DNA of 64,000 bases, taken from assembly GCA_964030475.1 (NCBI GenBank), contig CAXIPT010000014.1, forward strand, positions 479,675 through 543,674, given 5' to 3'. The notes beneath the pieces are model-generated. The model was not told the origin of the DNA and ran no database searches. It saw only the letters and a list, made by a program, of their open reading frames with translations. The DNA is from Tethya wilhelma (taxonomy: Eukaryota; Porifera; Demospongiae; Tethyida; Tethyidae). The first letter of the stretch is position 1, and every line of letters starts with the position of its first letter. A program made the position numbers and the translations under genes. This document shows positions 49,227 to 59,866 of the stretch, piece after piece.

Positions 49227-49912
49227 TAAGGCCTGGGTCAACCAAAAATGCATCAAAATTGCACATAACAACAACCCACTTTATATATCTTTTGAGAGTC
49301 TATAGACAATTTACTTTACATATCCTTAATTTTTATCCTTTCGTTGCCATGTTTACAAAATTTGGTACCAAAATGTCAAATATTTTTGTAATTAATGAGC
49401 ATCAAGTGAAACACCCTAAATTATGAATAATTAATTAGGCGGTCAATTTTCAGCGTTGCTATGGCAACCGAAATTTGTCAGGATGTTCGCCACATTCTAA
49501 ACCTTTATGGATAAAAGTTTGGTAAAAAATTATTGAATTGTTAATGAGATACAGCCGAGAAGAAGAAAACGGTAAGCGTGCATTATTTGGAAAATGCATC
49601 GTATCTCTGATCCAGATGTGCCTCCAGATACCAAACTTCGATTTTTAACTTATATTGGTAAAGTGATCAATTTGACAAAGTTTGGTTACCATAGCAACAC
49701 AGCAACATGGCCGCCTAATTAATTATTCATATTTTGCTGATTCAGCAAATTGAGAAGAGTCACATGACCAGTTTTTTCATTAATTATGTTTAGATTATAG
49801 CCATGAATCTATATTCATGTTTCCATGGTTACTGATTAGATAGTTTTTAAGTTATAACAGATGTGAATATTAATAAGTACCTATTTAAGGTACATAAGTG
49901 ACCCAGGCCTTA
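49227..49912. mobile_element. X-box-carrying foldback element, copy 2
   Basis: Ends TAAGGCCTGGGTCA and TGACCCAGGCCTTA. Inner arms from AATTAATTAGGCGG (about 49430) pair with CCGCCTAATTAATT (about 49711). Two perfect X-box sites lie at 49455-49468 (minus) and 49685-49698 (GTTACCATAGCAAC). It is nested within the 48946-50157 inverted repeat. Confidence 0.8.
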
Positions 49913-49947
49913 GGTACACTGAGTTGGAGGTCTCAGTGGCTGCTTTG

Positions 49948-50047
49948 ATGTGGATGGTGTATTGTGTATTGTGGTGTATTGGTGTATTGTGTATCTGATG
50001 TGGATGGTGTATTGTGTATGTGTATGGTGTGATGTGGATGATGTATT
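49948..50047. repeat. GTATT/GTGGATGGT minisatellite
   Basis: Irregular tandem units of TGTATTG and TGATGTGGATGG over about 100 bp. Confidence 0.8.
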
Positions 50048-50409
50048 GGTTGTGCATTCAGTTTTATGTCAGTCTAACCAACTGAGGAAGATCTTCAAGA
50101 TCGAAACATATTGATGTTGATCCTGCTACGACAAGTTCACTAACTTTTCTAACAACCAGTATATTGTTTGGGCTAAATTGACCATAAAAATTGTGGTTTA
50201 AAACAACCAAATTTTTTGGTTAAACTGGCCAAAAGATGAGTAACTTAGCATTCCACTTTTGGGTTGATTTTACCTACTTGCTGTAGGTTCTAACTATAAA
50301 TTCATGGGTATATCAACCAAAATAAAGTTACAACAACCCAGACTGCTCAGTGAAAATAACCAAACTTTAGCATCATATTCACCTATTGAAGTGCTTTATT
50401 ATTATTATN

Positions 50410-50471
<62 letters not shown>
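50410..50471. repeat. A62 tract next to an N
   Basis: About 62 consecutive A follow the N at 50409. For the minus-strand gene at 50519-51454 this would be a T run, so it is not that gene's poly(A) tail. Low-quality contig end is likely. Confidence 0.85.
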
Positions 50472-50473
<2 letters not shown>

Positions 50474-50518
50474 AAGCAAAACAAAACACTGAGGAGAGAA
50501 AACAACTTAAGAGAGACT

Positions 50519-51454
50519 TCAAGTTCCAGACTTTGATTTAGACTTCCGGCTACGATGCAAACGAGTTCTATGAGCAATAGGGGCCCAAAACAAATCCTCA
50601 TGCGTTTCAATCTCAAAACCTGGGACACGGTCATTGAGCTGGTAATCAAGACTGAGACAGTCATCAGTGTCCAGGTCACTAGTACTCAAAGCATCACTGG
50701 AGTGAATAGCACCGACCTTCACAGCAGACCTGCTGACCTTCACCGGGGACCAGCTGAAGGCACCATCACCAAAATCCACACATACTCCAGGGGTGTCATT
50801 TGTCTCATGATAGAAGATAGGAGGGTCTACATTAGTAGGGCTCAGGTCTGACTCATGGATGACCAGTTCAGGGCTCTGTTGGCACAAAGTGATGTCAAGA
50901 GACTCCTTCACCTGGGAAATTGATGACTCACCATTGCACACAGACAGGGAAGAAATGCAACGATCTTCAGCAGGACATCTCTGGGAGGTCGAGGACAAAC
51001 CACTACACTCAGATAAGGAAGAGACACTACGAACACTGACACCAGTATGACATCTCTGAGAGGCCGAGGACTCATGACTGCACTGAGACAGGGGAGAAGT
51101 TCTATGGACAACAGGAGAAGGATGACTCTGAGCACCAGGGAGTAGCACAGGAGAGGGACTTACAGCTACAGGTGGTTCATCAGCTGACTTCTTCAAGTTC
51201 TTGCTCCTCTGTCTTCTCAACCTTCTCTTCTTCGATTGACTTAGACCTACTTTACTAGACTTGGCCACAGCTGAGCCAGAAATGGACACAGAGGGCCAAA
51301 AGAGACTGACAGAGAGTCCAGCAGAAGTCTTCCTGATATTCCAGCTGCAAGAGGTATCTGTGAGCAGGGCTCCTGCCTCTTGCATAGAAGCAATGGCTGG
51401 GAGAGGAAAGCTAAGCTTCTGGAGGGCTCTAAGAGGCCCATCCACAACCAACAC
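50519..51454 (-). CDS. Unknown 311-codon Ser-rich basic protein, intact frame
   Basis: An unbroken frame after TAA near 51470. The first codon used here is GTG, so the true start is an upstream exon or a later Met (MQEAGALL). A hydrophobic/aromatic N-terminal part (SVSLFWPSVSIS) is followed by a very basic block (SKKRRLRRQRSKNLKK), a Ser-rich part with three tandem units built on SLSxCxxxSSxSQ, an acidic stretch (SDLDTDDCLSLDYQ) and a C-terminus with EDLFWAPIAH then RSRKSKSKSGT. No domain recognised. Basic block and low complexity suggest a nuclear or nucleic-acid-binding protein, possibly encoded by a transposon. It is the longest intact frame in its neighbourhood. Confidence 0.5.
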   Translation of the reverse strand: MLVVDGPLRALQKLSFPLPAIASMQEAGALLTDTSCSWNIRKTSAGLSVSLFWPSVSISGSAVAKSSKVGLSQSKKRRLRRQRSKNLKKSADEPPVAVSPSPVLLPGAQSHPSPVVHRTSPLSQCSHESSASQRCHTGVSVRSVSSLSECSGLSSTSQRCPAEDRCISSLSVCNGESSISQVKESLDITLCQQSPELVIHESDLSPTNVDPPIFYHETNDTPGVCVDFGDGAFSWSPVKVSRSAVKVGAIHSSDALSTSDLDTDDCLSLDYQLNDRVPGFEIETHEDLFWAPIAHRTRLHRSRKSKSKSGT

Positions 51455-51503
51455 AGCTATCTCACTTTAAGGGGCAACTGCCATTTTTTAATTTTTTTAA
51501 AAT

Positions 51504-51530
51504 TTATATATATATATATATATATATATT
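51504..51530. repeat. (TA)n microsatellite
   Basis: About 13 TA units. Confidence 0.9.
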
Positions 51531-51699
51531 TTATAACTCCTGTAATTAGGTCAAGTACACCAACTATAATTATTATAGTTACATTGAACCTCATGCAAAC
51601 AATACTACAAAATGTATCCATAGCAACAGTAATAGTGATGTACACACAATAGAATAGTCAATGCATACACACATGAAAGTCAACTAATGTAAGACACAA

Positions 51700-52260
51700 G
51701 TTCAACATGTCTATAGGTAGTGTTTCTTTTGACCTAAAACAAAGATGATAATACAAGTACATATTAAACTCAATCTGCTGAATGCATGCATGATAGACTT
51801 ATACCTTTCAAGTTCATATAGGTACTTCATACTGAGTAGACTCTTGTGCCGGTATATGTCCTCTCTCTTTTTCTCTCCACTTTGCTTGTTGACAACTAAG
51901 CCAAGCACAAAATTGGATTGCTACTGATTCACAAGATTGCTGTTCGAAATTTTTTCTCACCTAAAACACTCATGGCAGTATGGCACTGTTGACCATGAAA
52001 GACATCTTTTTCAAAGGATTGCCTTTTGTAGCATTTTTGTCAAAGTTTTGTCCGGTTATCTTTCCACTTTTTCCCTTCTTTGATAGCTATGTCTAAATTG
52101 AAACACAAAATCAGAATTTGCTGTGGTTACAGTCTATTTTTCTTACCTTAAACACTGTTGACCATATCAGACATCTCCTTTTCCAAAAGAGTAGACTTGA
52201 TAGCCTTCTTTTAGATTTTCCCAGATTTTTTCTCTCCACTTCTCCACCTGCTCTTGTACC
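51700..52260 (-). other. Related coding-like segments, possibly exon remnants
   Basis: Minus-strand segments near 52260-52150 and 52090-51965 both give a pattern of EKW.., then a Lys-rich part, then a Ser-Phe-Lys/Glu-Lys segment and GQQC; a third at 51900-51830 gives SGEKKREDIYRHKSLLS. They look like copies of one small exon, each with stops. Family not recognised. Confidence 0.3.
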
Positions 52261-52628
52261 AGCAGAATGCAATTTACTTGCCACGTCAGAAAAATGATTA
52301 CGTCATGTAGTGTGCGTTCATAAAAGAAGCAAGACAAAATCCAGCGTTTCTAGCGATAACAACAAAAGAAAACTAACTTTTGAGAGACTCCTAGCTTAGT
52401 AAAACAGCTATCCTAGCTGCAAACGATGGTAAATCGACATTTACGCAACTTGAAACTCCAGGCATCACGCGACTTGCTCCCAAATCCGGAAACAGCGGTT
52501 AACTAATGAATCATTCTGCAATCTGATTGGTCACTTCTAACGCCGGTACAAGAGCAGGTATAGGCATGCAACCAGACCTTCTCCCTGCGGAGCGTATGGG
52601 CGGAGCAAGTGTGAGGCGAGACTACCCA

Positions 52629-52800
52629 GTACGGTAGTACTGGGTACACAGGAATGGCACGGATGGCCCCGTTAGCGCAAAAAATGAGCGCTTAGCACTA
52701 AAAGGCTTCTTAAGCTACTATTTAGCTCTTTCTCTTTCTAATGAACCCAAAAACATGGCCTAAAAACATCGCTAAAGTAACAAACACAAACATGCTAAAC
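52629..52800 (+). repeat. Dispersed repeat, TAGTACTGGGTAC subfamily
   Basis: TACGGTAGTACTGGGTACAC then AGGAATGGCACGGATGGCC, and AATGAGCGCTTAGCACTAAA. Same family as 14901 and 62931. Confidence 0.75.
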
Positions 52801-53245
52801 CTCCAATTTTCTCCATCTTCTTTTTATTCTTCTTCTAAGTTCTTTTTCTATCTTGGCTCAACTTTTCTCAGAGACAAGCTGATTCTTGAATGAACGAACT
52901 TGGTTTCTTTCGGTAATTTCTGCACTAATGCATAATTCATTAGCTCAGTCTAGAAAATTTGAATTGATGACCCTTTCTACACACAAAAGTGTGCGTTATT
53001 TGGAACTAAATGCACTGAAGTTGCCTGGAACTATTTTGTGATCAGATGAATCAGGACTTTGATTATCATAACATATAGAAAGACAAGTAAATCTTATGAT
53101 ACAGCTCCTGCCTCCAAATTACTGAGATGACTTGTGACTTCAAGTACCAGCTCAGCAGGCCGCCGCTGGCAGAGGCTGGCTTGCCAGACTAGCTCAGGCT
53201 ACACACACCAACTCAAATGTAATTTGTAGAAATATGGAAAAATGA
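52801..53245. other. No gene seen
   Basis: Repeat-derived sequence with blocks shared with 56010-56300 (CAAGCTGATTCTTGAA, TGTGCGTTATTTGGAA). Confidence 0.45.
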
Positions 53246-53350
53246 GAACAAACAAGTAAAAAAACATTGGAAATGTAATGAGACACAGGAATGGCTAAAT
53301 CGTAAAAAGAACGCAAACAAGATGGAATGGCTGTTAGAGTGTGTAAGCTA
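53246..53350 (+). repeat. ACATTGGAAATGTAATGAGA repeat, first of five copies
   Basis: About 90-bp unit with GAGACACAGGAATGGCTAAA and AACAAGATGGAATGGCTGTT. Other copies: 54065-54180, 54945-55025 (cut by a gap), 56430-56560, and inverted 56600-56700. In one plus frame all direct copies encode HWKCNETQEWLNRKKNANKM-like residues, so it may derive from a coding exon. Confidence 0.8.
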
Positions 53351-53958
53351 GGAATTCTTCCTGTGGGCAAAATGATGCTTTCTGTCTAGGATATTCTTAG
53401 GTACACCACGCTATTTTTAGTATCTTATATAAATACTCAGAGTTTGTAGCTAACATTACTTCACCATTTCCACTTGTGCAACATTGCATTCAATTCTGAT
53501 TAAAGTTTGTTAGTAGTACACCTCTCAACTACTACAATAGCTATACAAAACACTATAGCTATACAAAACATCAGAATTAATAATGGACTACAAATCAGTA
53601 AAAATGGTTTTCAAATCTCCTGCTTTGATGTCATCAAAAAGTTTGTACTAGTATATACCATGGTATGTTCATTATCATAATGAATAATACGACACTGAAC
53701 CATTCGATCTGGAAATCCTGATACTTGTGAAACCACCCTTCCATAATATGTTACAAGTTTATTATTCTCACTAAAATTAATGTTTCAGTTGAATTAATTT
53801 GCTTACCATACTAAGTTCACTTCTCAGACTCCATATATATATAGTAGTTACTTTGGAGTCAAGATCGACCCCTTTTTGACAAACATTACCTGTGGCAAGC
53901 TGAAAGTTGGAATCTATGTCAAAAATCAAATTGGACGTTAGTATAAACTTAATACTTA

Positions 53959-54049
53959 TTGGGGTGAGCCTGAGCGAGCCCCAATATTCCGGTGAGTGCA
54001 TTGATTTTCATGAAAGCGACCAACCGACCAACCGACCGACCGACCGACT
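53959..54049. repeat. GGGGTGAGCCTGAGCGAGCC repeat and CCGA tandem
   Basis: The short imperfect palindrome (53961-53982) is followed by AACCGACC tandem units at about 54018-54049. Related words at 25487 and 31155. Confidence 0.7.
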
Positions 54050-54185
54050 GTGACGCTAATAATACAAGTAAAAAAAAACATTGGAAATGTAATGAGACAC
54101 AGGAATGGCTAAATCGTAAAAAGAACGCAAACAAGATGGAATGGCTGTTAGAGTGTGTGCAGAATTCTTCCTGTATGGGCTGCAT

Positions 54186-54944
54186 TTAACAATCTCCTTA
54201 TTGAGTCTCTTATGGTGAAAGGATGTGGTACAGGTGTTAAGTAGATAAGGTGAATGGTGGATAAGAACCTAAAAGTATGATGGTAGTGATAGCAAGATCA
54301 TTGATTAGACAGGTGGAAAAGTGCAAGTATCAACTTTATTTTCTCACGTGGTACTGCATGGGCCTGTAATTAACAATTCCGGGCGATAGTATTCTAGACC
54401 TTGGTGGTCTTGATATTCCTTTTCTCCAGCAATTGCTGAGTATATTGGCATTTGCTATACAAACATATAGCTATACAAAATATAGTGTATATAGTGACCA
54501 CATTCATCAATTCATGTTTGTTTACATTTATTTACTTAGTTTTGTAATCATCTGCATGCAATTTCGTGCATGGTGCAGTCATTGATTTTAGAGCTAGGGT
54601 ACTCTGACAAAGTAGCCCTGGGAGGGGGGAGGGGTTAATTTGCGCATACATATGGCACGCGCATCGTGAAAAAATTCAACGATGTAATTAGCCTCATCCC
54701 CAGGTCCAAAAGAGGGCCTGGTATACACACTGTTTGCGCATGCACATAATTATCGCCGTGAAACCACGTGGTTTTGATACGATTTGTGAGTGTGTTCATA
54801 TATAACGTATCAAACACTAAACGAGTTATAGAGTCTTTTAAAAAGCTTCTGTGAGCATATATTTAGACTTAGAAGTTGTAGAGCAACTAATCGAGTAGTA
54901 CCTCATACTAAAAGTTTTAAACCTTCTCTTTGCTATGTAACAAG
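54186..54944. other. No gene seen
   Basis: AT-rich DNA between copies of the five-copy repeat; only short chance frames. Confidence 0.35.
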
Positions 54945-55025
54945 TACAAAAAAACATTGGAAATGTAATGAGACACAGGAATGGCTAAATCGTAAAAAGA
55001 ACGCAAACAAGATGGAATGGCTGTT

Positions 55026-55051
55026 NNNNNNNNNNNNNNNNNNNNNNNNNN
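55026..55051. other. Assembly gap
   Basis: 26 N, located inside a copy of the five-copy repeat. Confidence 0.98.
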
Positions 55052-55052
55052 T

Positions 55053-55341
55053 TTAGGCGGTAGGTAAAAAGTGCTTGACAAGGCTTGGTACTACGCTAGT
55101 TGAACTCTATTGGGTATAAAGAGCTACCAAACTTATATTCATGGCGATGGATCACCCCTAAAGTGAGTTATGACAATAAATATAGGCTCTTGTGTATGGT
55201 AAATTAAGCTTTTTATATGATAACTCACCGTTGGTGAATTCAGCTGCCTTAAATATAAGTTTGGTGTTTGTTCAGATCCTACAGACTATACTGAGCAAGT
55301 TGAAATAAGCTTAGCGGGGAGTTTTATCTACCGCCTATTTC
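55053..55341. mobile_element. Foldback with TAGGCGGTAG ends
   Basis: TAGGCGGTAGGTAAAA at the left and TTTTATCTACCGCCTA at the right, with inner inverted blocks (AGCTACCAAACTTATATT / AATATAAGTTTGGTG). Starts immediately after the assembly gap. Continues into a repeat matching 38400-38600 in complement (55385-55540). Confidence 0.75.
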
Positions 55342-55562
55342 AATTTTGCGGTTTGAGGTACCTGAAGAGATGAAGCCATATCTCTACATGTAAATATGGT
55401 GGGCGGGGCTGGTATGACATCATGTTCTTAGTAGGGGGTACCCTCCATTATAGAAAAGGTTTGGTGTAAATGGGTACTGTAGCTTTAGAGATATGAGCCT
55501 TTAGTTTAGCATAAAATATCACTCAAAAATTGCTGGTCCCGGTCCTTAATGCACCTGAGTGG

Positions 55563-56429
55563 GGCTACATGTACACTATTTGCAATAATGATGGGTCCAA
55601 AAGATTTGAGAAATTACTAATGTTATTCTGACAATTCCATATAGTAATGCAGGAGAAGAGAGAGTTTTTAATCTTATAAAGCTTAATAAAACTCCTACTC
55701 GCTCTGCTTTGGATCCAAATGGAACACTGTCATCAATTATTACTGTAAAACTTGCCAACAATGATCCTTGTTACTCCTGGGAGCCAACAACAATTATTAA
55801 AAACTTCAAAAACAGCAACTAATGAGTATAACATTCCAACTAACAGTCTTTGTGTTATGTTTTTACATTAATCTACGTCACTTTAATTCAATTTCTTTAA
55901 TTGCTTGTAAAAATTATAAACATGTAATCACTTGAGTAAGGTGGGTTGGGCATAATTAGGATTGTAGTCACCACTATACAAAATCTCAAGGAACTTGGAA
56001 GCCCTGTTCTTCTATGTTGGCCAGGCTTTTCTCAGAGACCACTCGCTTTCAGAAGCTGATTCTTGAACGAATAAACTTGGTATCTTTGTCTTTAGTCGCT
56101 TTTGGCATCGGTTTTTCATGTCTCTTGTCCAGTCGCTAGATACATGACAGAAAGTGCAAATTCAAGTTGACGACCCTTCCCACATAGGCAAGTGTGCGTT
56201 ATTTGGAATCCATAGCTTACCTGACCAGTGCTGAACTCTACCTTTCTATCTTGCTACTATTGAATAAGCAACTTAGCACTGAAGGCAACAAAGTTTTGTG
56301 ATGCCACTGCTCCGCCTGCAAATTCAGTAAGCTAGCAGGACATGTACCGTCATGCACATGTACATTCAGTCCCACTGGCACACACACTGATACACATGGC
56401 ACAAACTTATCGATAGAATTATGAAAAAA
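55563..56429. other. No gene supported
   Basis: Mixed repeat-derived DNA; blocks near 56020-56200 recur at 52850-53010. Confidence 0.35.
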
Positions 56430-56700
56430 TAAGAGCAAACAAGAATAAAAAACATTGAAAATGTAATGAGACACAGGAATGGCCAAATTATAAAAAAGAA
56501 AGCAAACAAGTGGAATGACTGTTAGAGTGAGTAAAGAACTCTTCCTGTGGGCGAAATGCTGGAAGGACTTGACACAGTAAAAAGACTATTACATGCAGCC
56601 CATAGAAGGATTCTGCACACACTCTAACAGCCATTCCACTTGTTCGCTTTCTTTTTTATGATTTGGCCATTCCTGCATTTTCAATGTTTTTATTCCTGTT
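56430..56700. repeat. Inverted pair of the five-copy repeat
   Basis: The direct copy (56430-56560) and inverted copy (56600-56700) face each other across about 40 bp and would form a long hairpin. Both keep ACACAGGAATGGCCAAAT-like and GTGTGTGCAGAATCC/GAGTGAGTAAAGAACTC-like flanks. Confidence 0.75.
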
Positions 56701-58559
56701 TTTATCAATAAGTAGTGTTAATTAATTGTGTCTGTAAATTGGGCACATAACATCTTGTTTTGAGAACCTGTATCTGCTGTATCCTTATAGAAATACCAAT
56801 GCTTTATTTAATAGTATAACTAATTTAAAAATAAGCTTGCTTTGAGGATTGAAATAGTGTACACTTTTGTGGATAATATACTAATACAGGTGCAAAGTTC
56901 AGCAATTTTTGTGACCATACTGCATCACTCATCATAGGCGGCATTCTGTATCTCTAACTCATTGTAAATTTGTTGCATTGCCAGCAATGCCCATAGAACT
57001 GAGGACATCCAGTGCGTGGCCGTATTTACGTTGGATTGTTCGAAATGCTGATATTTCATATTACGCTTAGCCACACCCCCAATTCTAACGTGACGTCATA
57101 ATTAGGTCTCAGCAATGCAGCTAGCCTGCTAGCTGAAGTAAAGTCTTGTACAGTAGCCCAGCTAAGGCCTAGAGGTGGCCAAATCAGGACAGAGACTGTA
57201 GAACATGGTCCCCACTTACTCCAGAGATAGTCAAACAAGAATCAATGAACTCCAAAGACTGTCACAGGCAAGCTCAATCAAGACTGACTTATCAACATCA
57301 TATAATTTTACTATGACTTGTATAAAGCATCTTTATGTATAAATACGATTGAACTATATGCTGTCTTTATTATAAATGCCATTGTTCATATTATAGCATA
57401 GGCTTTTGTATAAATTTATTTCATATAAAATTTAATGACAGATAATAAATAATTATTATGAAAATTATCTAAACTTACCCATAGTTCATAGTGCCCAGTT
57501 TGGCGCCTACACTACACCTCTACGATCCCAGTATAACAAGCTCCAAGCTAGTACCCATCCCTGAGTGATCAACACGCTCTCAAGACTCACAGCTAATCAC
57601 AAAGGGGGTCCTAGACTGGCCTACTGCCAGCCCATAAAATAATCACAAGGCAGATACAGCAACTCAGCTAACACGCATTTAGACTCACAGTCAACCTTGT
57701 CGCCAACTGCTTGTGATATGGGAATGCTGCTAAGGTATGCACACACAGTAGAAAAGCTGTACACTTCTCGAGCTCTCTTTGGCGCCATAGCCTGGGTCTT
57801 ACTCTGAACAAACCACCAAGTTGTGACATTTCCAGACGGTTACGTGACGTCATAATTACTTCCGAAATTGGACTTAGACTCAAAATCAGTTTTCTAAACT
57901 TAACGGCCAAAAAGGAAAAAATTCACTGGCTGTGCAGGTCAATTTTCATCCCATATGTACTGTATACATGTCATATTAACAAAAAAAATGCTAACAAAAT
58001 TGTGATTTTTTTCGAGTGACCGTTTATTTTGTATAGATAAACAATGGCGACTTGAGCGAGTCGGAAGTGAGCAAAAAGGCATGCCAAGAACAAAGTTTCA
58101 GAGCTCGAACTTGGTATGAAAATAAACTAAACTAAGTGTAGAACAGATCTAGAGGCTAACAAAATTCAGAGCTTACCTTGGATTTTCAGAGCGCTACTCT
58201 CCCCTATAGTACTAGTACAAAATCTTGTTTGAGTATACGGAGAAGTATACGGAAATATTTTTGGTCATGTCCACCCATTGCTGGCAATAGATACAACCCT
58301 TGAGTTATATTATGTGATTTAGTACTGACATCAATGTTTGGAATGAGTTATGTATTGTTGTTCCATCTTGATTTTTTACTATGGTTATATTGATCTTATT
58401 TATAGTACCAAGATGGGGCGCAAGTAGAAAGAAACATTACTCTCTGTATCTCCATTCCTCTGGACAAAGTCAATCTTGACAACCCTGGGCCAATCTCTAA
58501 GTCTCTGAGTGCATTCAAATGTTTATAGTTTAGAAATTCCGTTTCCATTGTGAGAAATA
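56701..58559. other. Intergenic, no gene supported
   Basis: AT-rich with moderately GC-rich islands at 57480-57620 and 57770-57800. Reading frames are short and unfamiliar. CAATGG and CGTGACGTCATAATTA words near 57090 and 57840 could be CRE-like sites. Confidence 0.3.
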
Positions 58560-58800
58560 ATCCAAAGTACGCTGACAGCTGGTGTGCATTAAATGGAAAT
58601 AACAGTATTTCTTGCCATGGAAATCTAAACCATATATAAAGAAGTGAAATTTAGTAAGAGTTGAGACGATACCGCTGACAAAGTTTGTTTACCATAGCAA
58701 CAGCACAGAGCACCGCCTAGTTAATTATTCATGAATGCTAATTATTCACTGATGGTTGGTCATGACCAATCTGATTGGACACGCAACTAATAAGACGATG
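58560..58800. repeat. X-box-carrying foldback element, diverged copy 3
   Basis: TGACAAAGTTTGTTTACCAT then AGCAAC (58676-58701) and CGCCTAGTTAATTATTCATG (58714-58733) match the right arm of copy 2. The X-box here, TTTACCATAGCAAC, has one mismatch to consensus. The left arm is too diverged to delimit. Confidence 0.6.
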
Positions 58801-59162
58801 TTGCAGTGTGTTATCATAGTGAAAGCATAATTGGTTGTCTTTCCTTAACTCACCAGAGAAGCACTCTGCATGGTGATCTTATTGGCAGACAACAGTCAAT
58901 AACTATTTTGAGCATTCCCTCTCAGCCAACTTGAACTTCCCATACGCCCAGTTTGCATGCAAGTCAGTGTCTCCTTTATAATCCATTTTGGAGGCATTTT
59001 TTTGCTTGGAGACATCATCCAATCGACGTTTCTTCTCACTACTTTCAGACACTTAGATAAAGCACAAATCCATTTGCAGGTGTGTGTGTATATCAATGTG
59101 GATGTACAAGTATAGTGTGTGCGTGTGTGTGTGTGATATATACATGCATGCACCTAAACCTT

Positions 59163-59520
59163 AAGCAAATTTAACCATTTTACAGACAAGGAGAAGTATG
59201 TCTACTTGTTCTCAGATCCTTTCCATCTTATTAAAACCACTAGAAACTGCTTTGCAAGCAAGCCAGGATGTCTTTGGGTACGTGTTTACATTGACATAGT
59301 AATGTGCAACATTATATACTGTACTGCTGTACCAACATGTCATGATATTCATTATTTATCAGTGCAACGGCAAGGAGATTTCTTGGAGCCCTGGACATTG
59401 TGAGGCTGTACACAAGTCAGAGTGGAATCAGTCTCTCTCCCCAAGCTAAACTATGAGCACATCTATCTCACATCATTTAGCAAGATAAGAACACACAAGC
59501 ACTTTGTGTCATCAATTCTG
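59163..59520 (+). pseudogene. P-element/THAP9-like transposase, C-terminal fragment
   Basis: KYVYLFSDPFHLIKTTRNCF (59190-59250), then after an apparent intron the segment NGKEISW (59370), and in another frame LSPKLNYEHIYLTSFSKIRT (59440-59495). These are successive conserved blocks of P-type transposases. Stops and frame changes mark it as a remnant. It points opposite to the N-terminal part at 59867-61217. Confidence 0.65.
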
Positions 59521-59866
59521 TAACACTCCTGATTTGTCCTCATCACCACTGAAGAAAAGAAGAGCCCTACGCTCAAAGAAACCCACTGAGTAAAGTTCAT
59601 GGATGTCATGTAAAACCAGTTTAGTATATATTATCATAAATAATTGCATTAATTTTGTGCACAGTACAATATGTTATCTATACTTCATAATACTTTTTGA
59701 AGGTAGATTCTTTCTTGATTTTTGGGTGGACATCTTGGCTGCATTCTCCATCAGATTTCATAAAAGGGTAATTCCATGTCAAATCAACACGCAAAATGGA
59801 CACCAGTCCCAGATTTTGCTGAAAGTTGGTGAGCATGTACCTTACCCTAAGTGAAGAGCTCTCATA

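Larger units (their letters stand above)
48813..50352. mobile_element. CACTG-ended element with GGTT/AACC palindromes, containing nested repeats
   Basis: The left edge CACTGAAAAAACAAATGGGT and the right edge (complement CACTGAGCAGTCTGGGTTGT) enclose terminal zones of short GGTT-n-AACC palindromes (48830-48900, 50190-50345). An inner inverted repeat of about 120 bp, with GTTAGTGAACTTGTCGTAGC and CTTCCTCAGTTGGTTAGACT, spans 48946-50157. No transposase. Resembles the element at 4362-5640 in style. Confidence 0.65.

Noticed and set aside
50304..50492. Poly-Lys / poly-Phe reading frames
   Set aside because: Translations of the A62 tract beside an N.
57668..57910. 80-codon minus-strand frame
   Set aside because: No recognisable motif or splice partner; located in unannotated repeat-like DNA.
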